The notes under the pieces: generated by a model
The model's database searches: none
Seen by the model: only the letters and a program-made list of their open reading frames with translations
Told to the model about the DNA's origin: nothing
Assembly: GCA_001779195.1 (NCBI GenBank)
Contig: MFJL01000044.1
Span: forward strand, 19,199 to 54,430
Origin: Candidatus Gottesmanbacteria bacterium RIFCSPHIGHO2_02_FULL_39_11
GTDB lineage: Bacteria > Patescibacteriota > Microgenomatia > 2-02-FULL-39-11
Direction of reading: 5' to 3'
Length of the DNA: 35,232 nucleotides
Shown here: one piece after another, positions 8,764-18,242 of the stretch
How the letters are laid out: the number at the start of each line of letters is the position of its first letter
Numbering within the stretch: the stretch's first letter is position 1
Translations under genes and position numbers: made by a program

Positions 8764-9920
8764 GAATTTTCAATAAATTTTATCTCTTGCAGAGCTATCT
8801 TTTTCCAATCAAATTGTTTTACGTATTTAAATCCCATTTTACCTTGAGAAATTGATAGATTTCTATTACTTAAATATTTAATTATTTCTCCAGCAAAAAA
8901 ATCTTTATCCCCAATAGGAATATGAACGAAGTTTTTCTTCCAAACCATAACCAGTTCCGGCAGATTGTAAGCTAAAACAGGCAAGCCACAGGCCATGGCT
9001 TCTCCTATTACAATAGCCCAATTCTCCTCGTAGCTTGGTAAAACAAAAAGTTTGCTTTTCTTTAACTCAGAAAACTTTTTTTTCTGATCTAATATTAGAC
9101 CTCTCAGAAAAATATTTTTTTCGAGTTTAAATTCTCTAATTTTCTTTTTCATCTCAGCCTCGAGAGGACCAGTACCTATTATGATTAGGCGGGCAGTTTT
9201 TATCTTATGAACAACCATTCTCCAAATATCTACCAGATCAAGCATTCCTTTGCCTTCCTCTAATCTTTTTATACAAACGGCTTCATATTGCTCTTGGTTA
9301 ATACTCTCGGTAAATTGCTGAATTTTATCGAAATTTACTCCGCATAATACCGTTTTATACCTGGCTTTTTGGATACCTACATCTTTGAGTTGATTAGCCG
9401 TGCTTTCTGAAACCGGCAATATTATATCCGCAAGCCTCTTTACTAAAAAGAATCCGCTTCTTTGCAAAAGTAAAAAGGCAAGCGCGAAAAAAAAATTGGA
9501 GCGTCTCTTCCACCAAACCAGTGGAGGCAGCCAGTGGACGACGCAAGCCCACTTAATCTTATCCTTATTTATTATTTTTAAAAAGGCAGCAGGAAAAACA
9601 TTGGTAAAACCCTCAGTCGGAGTATACACAATGCCTTTAAATTTCCATAATGACTTGGGAGGAAAAATGAGTCTTGATATCAAGAGAATATAGGTACTTT
9701 TATTCTGATTATCTACTTTGAGAGTGAAACTTTTGTGAAAAAAGTACTTGATTTTATACCCATCAAAAAGCTCTTTACCAGCCAAACCAGACCACAGATG
9801 TATCTGGTAACCTGATAAACTCCAATTCCTCACTATTTCTGCAAGACGAATTTCATTACCGGATACACCGCTTAATTTATTTCGGAAAGAAATGTTAAAA
9901 ATAATCAATATCTTCTTCAT
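8760..9920 (-). CDS. Glycosyltransferase family 4 (GT-B)
   Basis: Start at internal Met (MKKILIIFNISFRNKLSGVSGNEIRLAEIV) avoids overlap with the upstream CDS ending at 9928; GEAMACGLPVLAYNLPELV GT4 signature. Confidence 0.85.
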   Translation of the reverse strand: MKKILIIFNISFRNKLSGVSGNEIRLAEIVRNWSLSGYQIHLWSGLAGKELFDGYKIKYFFHKSFTLKVDNQNKSTYILLISRLIFPPKSLWKFKGIVYTPTEGFTNVFPAAFLKIINKDKIKWACVVHWLPPLVWWKRRSNFFFALAFLLLQRSGFFLVKRLADIILPVSESTANQLKDVGIQKARYKTVLCGVNFDKIQQFTESINQEQYEAVCIKRLEEGKGMLDLVDIWRMVVHKIKTARLIIIGTGPLEAEMKKKIREFKLEKNIFLRGLILDQKKKFSELKKSKLFVLPSYEENWAIVIGEAMACGLPVLAYNLPELVMVWKKNFVHIPIGDKDFFAGEIIKYLSNRNLSISQGKMGFKYVKQFDWKKIALQEIKFIENS

Positions 9921-9927
9921 ATCAGAT

Positions 9928-11610
9928 TTACTTTGTAAGAACTGCTTCAAAAAGTCTGTAAAACCCTGCAAAACGGTCAATTTTAGTGAATCTTAAGACA
10001 AGAAGCGAGATCTTAATAAGCTTATTGCGTTTGAGCGCTGAAGGCATATAGTCTTGAAAAATCTTATCAGAATAGCACAGGGTTTTTAAGGAAACTATAT
10101 TAAATTTTTGCTTTTTCATGAATTGAGTAAAACTTGCTAACGTAAAGAAATTCAACCAGTATTTGTATTCTTTTATTTTATGAAAAAAAAGTTTATAGAT
10201 GAAATTTTCCAATAATAAGTGACTATTTTCGTTGTCTCCTATAAAAAGATATCCGTCAGGCTTTAATATTCTTCTGACTTCCTTCATAAAAATATTTGGG
10301 TTTTTGATATCTACTAAAACAGCATCTATATTGATAACGTCAAAAAAATCATCGGGATATCCTGCACAGGTGAGCTCTCCGTGAAACATTTTCAAAGGAA
10401 AACCCTTTTCCCGTGCAATTCTACAGGCATTTTCTGAAACCTCTACTCCAAAAACACGGAAGCCTTCCTTTTGCGCTAATTGAAGAAGATCTCCTGTGGA
10501 ACAGCCGATATCCAAAAAAGTCTTATTTGAAGACTCCCGAAGGAACTTTTTGATCAGTCCGATTTTATATTTTTTCAATACCGCACGATTCTCTTCGCGC
10601 TCTTTTATATCTTTCAATTTATAGTGACCATAATCTTCATCTGAATAGACGTCTTTAACTTCTGATTCGACAAAATCAAGAGAGTTGTTGTAAAGCATAC
10701 CGCAGTTAGAACATCGAACTACTTCAGCATATTCATCTTTTAAAATTACTTCTATTTTTTCCACTCTCCCTTTCCTAGACGAACAAATGAAACAAACTCT
10801 CGTTTTTTTTGCTTGAGTACTAATAAATTTTCGTTTAATTTCAGTAAAGAAATATCTGATGCAGAGAATAGGAAAATCCCTTATTCTAGGTATACCGTAA
10901 TGTTTTCCAAAGCTTGAAAGTTTAATAATCTTAAATCCCGGTGAATTTATTTTTTCTATAGATTTGGAAAATGTAGGGATAAGAAGTTTACTTATTAATT
11001 TTGCAACTTCTTCGTAAGAATGACAATTTCTGATATCAGCACGTTCTTCATAAAACAAGCTGCCTTTATCCAGTCCCTCATTTAATTTTTGAACTGATAT
11101 ATTTATGTATTTTTCGTTGTGTAAATATGCTTCCAAAGTAGAAGAGAAACCGCGATATTTTCTTAAATCTCCTGTGTGGTAACTTAAAACACCTGCCGGG
11201 GTACATCTTAATATTTCACCCTGTAATATGCCAAAACCGCGCCGGAAGACAAGATCAATCTTCTTAGTTTTAATTTTCTTTATAGTTTCTTCGGGTAAAG
11301 CGGTACCGTGTTTTCCTGATTTGATAGCAGAACTGTAATAAATTTCACTTTTATTAAATAAACTCAAATTATTGATTGATATTCTTTCAGCTAATTCTAT
11401 CTGCCATCCGATAATGTCTCTTATCAGAGTAATTATTTTTTGTATAAATTTTTTTTGAAAAGATAAATCATAGTCTTTAACATGCACTTTTTTGATGATT
11501 ACTAGAGGGATAGAAATATTATTTTCCGATACGGCTTTTTGAAGCGCCAGAGCTACCCACTTCATTATTTTAGGTTCATCCAGTAATAAACATATTTTTT
11601 TAACTTTCAT
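9928..11610 (-). CDS. Fusion: formyltransferase-like N-terminal domain + zinc-ribbon class I SAM methyltransferase C-terminal domain
   Basis: N-term KKIDLVFRRGFGILQGEILRCTPAGVLSYHTGDLRKYRGFSSTLEAYLHNE...GLDKGSLFYEERADI resembles the formyltransferase fold (H and D catalytic positions retained). C-term CFIC...CSNCGMLYNN zinc ribbon then TFLDIGCSTGDLLQLAQKEGFRVFGVEVSENA. Confidence 0.8.
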   Translation of the reverse strand: MKVKKICLLLDEPKIMKWVALALQKAVSENNISIPLVIIKKVHVKDYDLSFQKKFIQKIITLIRDIIGWQIELAERISINNLSLFNKSEIYYSSAIKSGKHGTALPEETIKKIKTKKIDLVFRRGFGILQGEILRCTPAGVLSYHTGDLRKYRGFSSTLEAYLHNEKYINISVQKLNEGLDKGSLFYEERADIRNCHSYEEVAKLISKLLIPTFSKSIEKINSPGFKIIKLSSFGKHYGIPRIRDFPILCIRYFFTEIKRKFISTQAKKTRVCFICSSRKGRVEKIEVILKDEYAEVVRCSNCGMLYNNSLDFVESEVKDVYSDEDYGHYKLKDIKEREENRAVLKKYKIGLIKKFLRESSNKTFLDIGCSTGDLLQLAQKEGFRVFGVEVSENACRIAREKGFPLKMFHGELTCAGYPDDFFDVINIDAVLVDIKNPNIFMKEVRRILKPDGYLFIGDNENSHLLLENFIYKLFFHKIKEYKYWLNFFTLASFTQFMKKQKFNIVSLKTLCYSDKIFQDYMPSALKRNKLIKISLLVLRFTKIDRFAGFYRLFEAVLTK

Positions 11611-11617
11611 AGTTTTA

Positions 11618-12721
11618 CTACTTCGTAACAGCTTTTTTTATCAATGTGATTATTTTATCAACTATGCTAAGCGATAAAGTAGAATAAATCGGCAGACAAA
11701 GAATACTGTTGGCGATATCCTTTGCAACTCTTAGATCACCTGCAGCTTTTTTTGCAACAGAATTCTTGTAAATAAAGTCAAAATCCGAGGTCAGCGGATA
11801 AAAATACTTCCTTGCTTTAATATGATGATTGAGTAGATATTTAAAAACCCGATCCCGTGTTTTCTTACTACTAAAACAAACCGGCATATAGGAATAGTTA
11901 TATAAAGAAGCAGTCAATTTTTGAAATTTGAGTGAAGGAATATCTCCCAGTTCTTTCACATATCTATTATAAATTTTTTCTCGCAACGAGATATTTTTAT
12001 CTACTGCTTTTAAATTACACAGACCCATGACAGCCTGGAATTCGTTCATCTTAGCGTTTATACCCGGCAGAGTTATTCTTTCCTCTGAAAGAATGCCAAA
12101 ATCTTTTAACAATTCAAGCTTCTCTGATATTTTTTGATCCCTGGCAATAACAGCTCCTCCTTCTATCGTGTGAAATATTTTAGTCGCGTGAAAGCTTAGC
12201 GTGGAGATATCCCCGTATCTTAGAATTGGTTTCCCGTTATAGTGGACGCCAAACGCGTGGGCTGCGTCATATATGATTCTGATTTTATATTTCCTGCCTA
12301 TAGTTTCCAGTCTAACAACATCACAGGGATTGCCATATACATGCACTGCCAGAATAGCGGAAGTTTTTTTTGTAATTTTTTTCTCTGCATCTTCCGGACT
12401 TAAGTTAAACGTATGCGGATTTATATCGGCAAAAACGGGGACTGCACCCCCCCATAAAATTGCGTTTGTGGTTGCGGCAAAGGTAAACGGAGTTGTAATA
12501 ATCTCACCGTGAAGATCCAAAGCTTTTATGGATAACTGAAGAGCTAACGTACCATTGGCAACTAATGAAATGTTTTTTACACCCAAATATTTTGACAGCT
12601 GTGAGGTTAGTAATTGAACATGTTCTCCGTTGTTTGTCACCCAGCCGGACAGCCATATTTTTTTAAGATATTTGTTGTATATGCTTAGACTCGGTAAATC
12701 AGTTTTGGTGACGTTTATCAT
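11618..12721 (-). CDS. DegT/DnrJ/EryC1/StrS family sugar-nucleotide aminotransferase
   Basis: IWLSGWVTNNGEHVQLLTSQLSKYLGVKNISLVANGTLALQLSIKAL; IIYDAAHAFGVHYNGKPILRYGDISTLSFHATKIFHTIEGGAV with PLP lysine. Confidence 0.93.
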   Translation of the reverse strand: MINVTKTDLPSLSIYNKYLKKIWLSGWVTNNGEHVQLLTSQLSKYLGVKNISLVANGTLALQLSIKALDLHGEIITTPFTFAATTNAILWGGAVPVFADINPHTFNLSPEDAEKKITKKTSAILAVHVYGNPCDVVRLETIGRKYKIRIIYDAAHAFGVHYNGKPILRYGDISTLSFHATKIFHTIEGGAVIARDQKISEKLELLKDFGILSEERITLPGINAKMNEFQAVMGLCNLKAVDKNISLREKIYNRYVKELGDIPSLKFQKLTASLYNYSYMPVCFSSKKTRDRVFKYLLNHHIKARKYFYPLTSDFDFIYKNSVAKKAAGDLRVAKDIANSILCLPIYSTLSLSIVDKIITLIKKAVTK

Positions 12722-12728
12722 TTTCAGA

Positions 12729-13580
12729 TTATAACCTATGCTCCTCGTTTTTTAATCGTCCGGCAATCCGGATTAGGGAATAATTCGCTCCGACAAGAAA
12801 TTTAAGCACGAACACCGCAAACATAAAATGAGGGTATCGTATCCATTTTTTCCATTTTCCGTTTTCCGTAAAAACATCAAAATACCTGTACTTCAAACCC
12901 AGCTGTTTACGGATAATGGGATCATCCCTGCCCCATTTTTTAATATATTTTAAAATATCCTGCGCGTAATATGCCTTTTTCTTAAGGTATTTCTTAAAAC
13001 TAAAGTTTCTCTCGCTATGGAACAAGACGGACGCGGTGACTGTTGTTTTTCCTATCGCTGCTAATCTTCTATCCAGATCCCAATCTTCAGCGGCTATTAA
13101 AGACTCATCGAAACCTCCCAGTTCTTGCCATATTTTTTTAGGAAAAAATCTTACGCAATCGATAACCGTTCCGTTATAAAAACTTCTTTCAAAATTCCTG
13201 ACTTTCCCCCAAAAGGAATTGCCGGTCATAATCTCAGGAATGTAGAGACCGGCAAAAATGCCGTCGCTTATCCGTTCCACACAATCCTCTATCAGTTTCG
13301 GAGATAAGCTCATATCGGCATCAAGAAACATGACATAGTTTCCCTTTGCCTTTTTTATTCCGAAATTTCTTTGAGCTGAACGTTCCGGGCCTTTGTTAAA
13401 AACAGAATCCGTATATGTCTTTGCAATTTCCACTGTCTTATCTGTCGAATTATTATCGACAACAATAATTTCTATTTTCTGTTCCGGATACGTTTGGTTT
13501 TTTATTGATTCCAGGCATCTCCCGATGTTTTTCTCTTCGTTTTTGGTAGTAATTACGACAGAAACAGAATTTTTTATCAT
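12729..13580 (-). CDS. Glycosyltransferase family 2
   Basis: SVSVVITTKNEEKNIGRCLESIKNQTYPEQKIEIIVVDNNSTDKT; YVMFLDADMSLSP; FDESLIAAEDWDLDRRL. Confidence 0.92.
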   Translation of the reverse strand: MIKNSVSVVITTKNEEKNIGRCLESIKNQTYPEQKIEIIVVDNNSTDKTVEIAKTYTDSVFNKGPERSAQRNFGIKKAKGNYVMFLDADMSLSPKLIEDCVERISDGIFAGLYIPEIMTGNSFWGKVRNFERSFYNGTVIDCVRFFPKKIWQELGGFDESLIAAEDWDLDRRLAAIGKTTVTASVLFHSERNFSFKKYLKKKAYYAQDILKYIKKWGRDDPIIRKQLGLKYRYFDVFTENGKWKKWIRYPHFMFAVFVLKFLVGANYSLIRIAGRLKNEEHRL

Positions 13581-13598
13581 CTTAAATCTTTATATCTT

Positions 13599-14240
13599 CT
13601 ATAAATTCGTGAGAAACTGCATTCTATCTTCTTCGTAAAAATGATAGGGCATATCAGCAGGTATGATTCTTTTAAATTCCTCTTTGGAGTATTTATATGC
13701 ACCCGGACAGTTTTGTAGCTTCAGATAGATAAGATGAAAAAAGTTTATCAGGGATAATTTTTTTTCCGGAAAAGAGAAAAAGAATTTTTTGCCTTTCAGC
13801 TTTTTAAAAAGTAGTTTCAGTTCTTCCTCTGATAAATAATCAATAAAACCAAGTCCTACAGCATAATTGAAGTAGGGAAGATTGCTTTTGGCTATATCTT
13901 TTTGAATAAAAAACAAATTCTTCGATATACCTTGGGAAGCAGCTTTCCGTGAGGCTTCCTTCACTGCAACTGAGGATATGTCCATGCCGATTATTCTCTG
14001 AGGTTTACATCTTAAGATGCGGAAACAAAATTCCCCCGTCCCGCAGCCGAAATCGGCAAGTATTTTATCCTTAACTAAAGGACATAAAAATTTATACGCT
14101 ATAAGTAGTCTGCCGTTTATTGGACCTCTGAAAAAACCGGCTATATACTCAATCAGGTTAAATTGGCCATTCCTGCGGCGGTAGGAAGAATCGCTCCAAA
14201 TTTTAATTTTATTGTCCCAATATTTTTGCTGAGAACTCAT
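13599..14240 (-). CDS. Class I SAM-dependent methyltransferase
   Basis: ILADFGCGTGEFCFRILRCKPQRIIGMDISSVAVKEASRKA motif I and downstream acidic residue. Confidence 0.85.
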   Translation of the reverse strand: MSSQQKYWDNKIKIWSDSSYRRRNGQFNLIEYIAGFFRGPINGRLLIAYKFLCPLVKDKILADFGCGTGEFCFRILRCKPQRIIGMDISSVAVKEASRKAASQGISKNLFFIQKDIAKSNLPYFNYAVGLGFIDYLSEEELKLLFKKLKGKKFFFSFPEKKLSLINFFHLIYLKLQNCPGAYKYSKEEFKRIIPADMPYHFYEEDRMQFLTNL

Positions 14241-14242
14241 AA

Positions 14243-15061
14243 TCAGGATTTAAGAATATTTTGCATTTTTGATATTTCAAAATTAGAAAGAAGATATTCA
14301 AAGACACTCTGACAATTTTTCATATACGGAATATATAGGGGGTGCATCAGGATATATTTCGCATCAGGAAATAAGGCATGTGAAGGAGGAACTATCTGCC
14401 AATTATGTATAAAAGCTACAAACGGACTGCCCTGTTTATTGATTAAAGAATATATCTTTCCTATTGTCCTGCCGAAAGCAGCAATTAAGTAGCCGGATCC
14501 GACAGGAGGCTCCGTGAAAAGCAGTTTCGCACTTAAACTTCTTGGAAACATCATTTGCGGTTTACCGATTAACGGGTAGGTGGAAACGGGCACCTCCTGT
14601 ATCTGTCCATACGTCCTCTTGAAAGAGTAAGGACCATAGATAGATGAATCATAAGTGAAACCATGTTTTTTTAATATTTCAAGATATTCTTTTTGCATTA
14701 TTATTTCCGGTGCACGAAATCCGCACGGGTGAAACTTTTCAATAAATCTGTTCGATCCCCTTAATGAATCAGTTAAGACTTTTTGGCCGGTTAAGCTCTC
14801 ATGCCGGTGGGTATGATAGGCTAATTCATGACCTTCTTTTGCCATTGCATCAAATACATCCGGGTACCATTCGTATAATTCTCCTAGTATAAAAAAGGTT
14901 ATTTTTACTTTATATTTATCCAAAATCTTAAGAATTTTCTCCGCTGACTCCCTGACAAAGCCTTTATCCAAAATCTTCCGTTTTTCACTAGTCAGGGTTA
15001 TGAATTCCGGTAAATTAGGATATGCCCATGATTCAAAATCAATCGAGAGGTAATTAACCAT
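14243..15061 (-). CDS. Polysaccharide deacetylase (NodB-like) family protein
   Basis: LSIDFESWAYPNLPEF, KVKITFFILGELYEWYPDVFDAMAKEGHELAYHTHRHESL, GFRAPEIIMQKEYLEILKKHGFTYDSS. Confidence 0.9.
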   Translation of the reverse strand: MVNYLSIDFESWAYPNLPEFITLTSEKRKILDKGFVRESAEKILKILDKYKVKITFFILGELYEWYPDVFDAMAKEGHELAYHTHRHESLTGQKVLTDSLRGSNRFIEKFHPCGFRAPEIIMQKEYLEILKKHGFTYDSSIYGPYSFKRTYGQIQEVPVSTYPLIGKPQMMFPRSLSAKLLFTEPPVGSGYLIAAFGRTIGKIYSLINKQGSPFVAFIHNWQIVPPSHALFPDAKYILMHPLYIPYMKNCQSVFEYLLSNFEISKMQNILKS

Positions 15062-15162
15062 ATCTACTTATTTTACTCGGTATATGTATGAAGTGAAAGC
15101 TCAGTCTTTCCCTAGTCCCAAATGCCCATTTTAAAAACGGGCAATGTTTCGTAAAATAAGAT

Positions 15163-15813
15163 ATGAATATAATTCAGACGGCCAAAGTATTAAGCATCCG
15201 CATCCTGACTGAATCAACCTATATTCTCAGAATCGAACGCAACAAATTCAAATTTATCCCCGGTCAATGCGTGAATATCGGACTTGTCGGAAGTGCCGTA
15301 AATAGGGAATATTCCACCTATTCCGGTACTAAGGATACTTATCTCGAGTTTCTCATAAGAAAAATTAATGGAGGAGCTGTATCTGTTGGCCTGAGCCAGC
15401 TAACACCCGGAGAAGAGGTAACTTTAGACGGAGCTTACGGCACATTTACTATAAAAAAACCTGCTAAGATAGGAAAATATATTTTTGTAGCATCCGGAAC
15501 AGGAATTGCTCCATTTCATTCTTACGTAAAATCCTATCCTAAAATCGATTATCGGATTATCCATGGAATTCGTTTTGATTCGGAACAATATGATAAACAG
15601 GATTATGGAAAAGGCAGGTACGTCAGTTGCATATCACGGGGAAAAGGCGGCGACTTTTCCGGCCGGGTAACTGATTATTTAAAAAAAATACCTATTCCTC
15701 TTGATACCCTTTACTATCTATGCGGCAATAGGGCAATGATCAATGACGTCTATGATATATTAAGAATAAAAGGAGTAAACGGGAGTAATATCATTACAGA
15801 AGTTTTCTTTTAA
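15163..15813 (+). CDS. Ferredoxin/flavodoxin-NADP+ reductase-like FAD oxidoreductase
   Basis: FAD-binding REYSTYSG, NAD(P)-binding YIFVASGTGIAPFHSYVK, C-terminal YYLCGNRAMINDVYDIL. Confidence 0.88.
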   Translation: MNIIQTAKVLSIRILTESTYILRIERNKFKFIPGQCVNIGLVGSAVNREYSTYSGTKDTYLEFLIRKINGGAVSVGLSQLTPGEEVTLDGAYGTFTIKKPAKIGKYIFVASGTGIAPFHSYVKSYPKIDYRIIHGIRFDSEQYDKQDYGKGRYVSCISRGKGGDFSGRVTDYLKKIPIPLDTLYYLCGNRAMINDVYDILRIKGVNGSNIITEVFF

Positions 15814-15816
15814 CGT

Positions 15817-17322
15817 ATGAAGATCGCCATTTCCTATCCCCCAATTATCAACAAACGTGGACAAAAAGCCATGGTGTCCCAAAACCGCAACGTCCAGTTC
15901 TTCAAAACTCCCACTTATCTTTTGCCGATTATCCAGGCACAAGGGGCAACGTGGCTAAGAAACCTCGGATATGATCTGAGGTGGGATGACGGAAACGCCC
16001 AACTGAAAAGCTTAGAGAACTGGTTTGCCGAATTAGTTTCCTGGCAGCCTGATGTAGTTGTATTTGAAAGTACTACTCCCGTCATGAAATTTTACTGGGA
16101 AGTGACGAATAAACTTCGAAAAAAACTGCCCAAAACGATTTTTATTATGACCGGATACCATTCCATGAAACGGCCGGAGGAAACTCTGGAAAAATCAGCA
16201 ACTGATGTCGTAATAAAAAGCAATCACATAGATTTTGCCCTTATCAAACTCATTCCCTATATCGAGAAAAACCCGGATTGGAGGGTATCTTGCCAGATAG
16301 AGGGCCTCACTATCCGGGTAAACAAAACTAAAATACGCGATACCGGGGCATTCCGTCAGGTAGAGCCTCTTGAGAAATCACCCTTAGTAGATCGGGACCT
16401 TGTCGAGTGGAAAAATTATGCTTATGAGAATGGAAATTTTCTGCAGACTCCCGGCACCTACGCCACGAGTGTCATACGGGACTGTATGTTTGGTAAATGT
16501 ACATTCTGCCGGTATAACGGACCGGAATTTACCTTCTCCAAAATGTCCGTGCAAAAAAGCTTAGACGAATACGAAATTCTGATAAATAAATATCATGTCA
16601 AGGAAATTTTTGATGATTCGGGAGTCTGGTACCGGGGGTCTGATGCAAGGGAGTTTGCTCAGGGAATTATCGACCGGGGACTCCACAAGAAAGGATGTTA
16701 TTTTGGCTTTAATACCCGGTTTGAATACCTGGATGAAGAAACCATAAAACTTCTGGCAAAAGCCAATTTCCGCTTTGTACTTATCGGTCTTGAATCGGCA
16801 AGTGATGAGACATTAAGACGCCTAAATAAAGGATACCAAAATCAGTACATCATACCGTCTCTGAAATGGCTTACAAAATACGGACTCCACCCCCATCTGA
16901 CTATCATGGTAGGATATTATTGGGAAACCCAGGAAATGCTTGATAAAACGGTGAAGTTTGTAGAAAAACTGATGTTTGCAGGACTTGCCAGAACACTTCA
17001 AGTAACTATTTGTACGCCGCTTGATTTTACCCCGTATCATTTAGAATGCATCAGTCAAAAGGTTTTACTGACTAAAAATTATGACGATTTCGATATGAGT
17101 CGGGTAATTGTGAAAACTCCAATTCCCCACGAGCGGTATTATGAAGCTATTAAAAGAATGTATGGAATCGCTTTTCATCCGAGGTTTATTGTGAGACAAC
17201 TATTATTTCTGACTTCATTTCGAAAACGCGACTGGCAGTTTCTGTTTACTTATGGAGTTCGGGCAATTAGAAGAGTCCGCAACCACATGTTTAATCTCAC
17301 GGTTCACAGCAAAAATAATTAA
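15817..17322 (+). CDS. B12-binding-domain radical SAM protein
   Basis: N-terminal cobalamin-binding-like Rossmann region without DxHxxG; Fe-S motif RDCMFGKCTFCRYNG (CX4CX2C); FVLIGLESASDETLRRLNKGY typical radical SAM segment. Confidence 0.88.
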   Translation: MKIAISYPPIINKRGQKAMVSQNRNVQFFKTPTYLLPIIQAQGATWLRNLGYDLRWDDGNAQLKSLENWFAELVSWQPDVVVFESTTPVMKFYWEVTNKLRKKLPKTIFIMTGYHSMKRPEETLEKSATDVVIKSNHIDFALIKLIPYIEKNPDWRVSCQIEGLTIRVNKTKIRDTGAFRQVEPLEKSPLVDRDLVEWKNYAYENGNFLQTPGTYATSVIRDCMFGKCTFCRYNGPEFTFSKMSVQKSLDEYEILINKYHVKEIFDDSGVWYRGSDAREFAQGIIDRGLHKKGCYFGFNTRFEYLDEETIKLLAKANFRFVLIGLESASDETLRRLNKGYQNQYIIPSLKWLTKYGLHPHLTIMVGYYWETQEMLDKTVKFVEKLMFAGLARTLQVTICTPLDFTPYHLECISQKVLLTKNYDDFDMSRVIVKTPIPHERYYEAIKRMYGIAFHPRFIVRQLLFLTSFRKRDWQFLFTYGVRAIRRVRNHMFNLTVHSKNN

Positions 17323-18242
17323 CGTCTGAGGTGTCTTACAAACAAAAATCCCTGCATAAATCTGAGTCCGTACCAAAAGTGGGTTAGAAAGACAACCGGG
17401 ATAGAAATTGCGCCCTGAAATAAACTTCCGGATTTAGCAGTTATCCAAAGACTATTGATAATTAAAAGCAAACTATAAGATGGAATAACAACAAAGGGTA
17501 CAAAAAAGATTCCTAGTACCAGAAACGAAGGTAGAAAATAAACCAGACGAAAGGAAGTTTTTGGCAATGTCTTTGCAAAATAACCCCGGTGAAGACCATA
17601 ATTTCCGTTTTGCCGCAGGTGAGACATCCATACCTTTCGGCGGTGATGATAAACCAAAACTTTGGGATCATAGATAATTTTTTTACCTAATTTGTGGGTC
17701 AGATCCAGACATAGTTTAGTATCTTCTCCCGGCCAAAAGTTTGAGTCAAAACCGCCAACTTTGATAAAATCAGATTTTAAAACGGCGAGATTCATGGAAG
17801 GGTAATCATCTACAAAACGCTTTTTATACGGCAGGAACCGATACACATAAGGCCCGCCCCCTATAATAGAAGCTGAAAACCACCCTGACGCCTGTTCCCG
17901 CCATGAAACATCCGGGGGAGTTACGCCGGGACCTCCAACAGCTGCAACTTCCAAACCCTCAAAGTTACTCACCATATTCTTCAACCAGTTTTTATCAGGA
18001 TAAGCATCGTCGTCTATAAAAGCTAATATCTCCCCATTAGATTTTTTTGCCCCCATATCCCTTTTCTCAGCAGGACCGATCTTGCCGGTTGCAGCCACTT
18101 TAACTTTCTGATAATTAAAAACTTTTTTTTCATCCGGAAGTAAAATTACTTCGTAGTCTTTAAAGGTTTGTTTTTCCAAATAATTTAAGCACTTATAAAG
18201 ATATTCGGATGGTTCTTTAAAAGGAATGATAATGGAGATCAT
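17319..18242 (-). CDS. Glycosyltransferase family 2
   Basis: MISIIIPFKEPSEYLYKCLNYLEKQTFKDYEVILL; ILAFIDDDAYPDKNWL; GEDTKLCLDL. ATG at 18242 makes an ATGA overlap with the upstream gene. Confidence 0.9.
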   Translation of the reverse strand: MISIIIPFKEPSEYLYKCLNYLEKQTFKDYEVILLPDEKKVFNYQKVKVAATGKIGPAEKRDMGAKKSNGEILAFIDDDAYPDKNWLKNMVSNFEGLEVAAVGGPGVTPPDVSWREQASGWFSASIIGGGPYVYRFLPYKKRFVDDYPSMNLAVLKSDFIKVGGFDSNFWPGEDTKLCLDLTHKLGKKIIYDPKVLVYHHRRKVWMSHLRQNGNYGLHRGYFAKTLPKTSFRLVYFLPSFLVLGIFFVPFVVIPSYSLLLIINSLWITAKSGSLFQGAISIPVVFLTHFWYGLRFMQGFLFVRHLRR

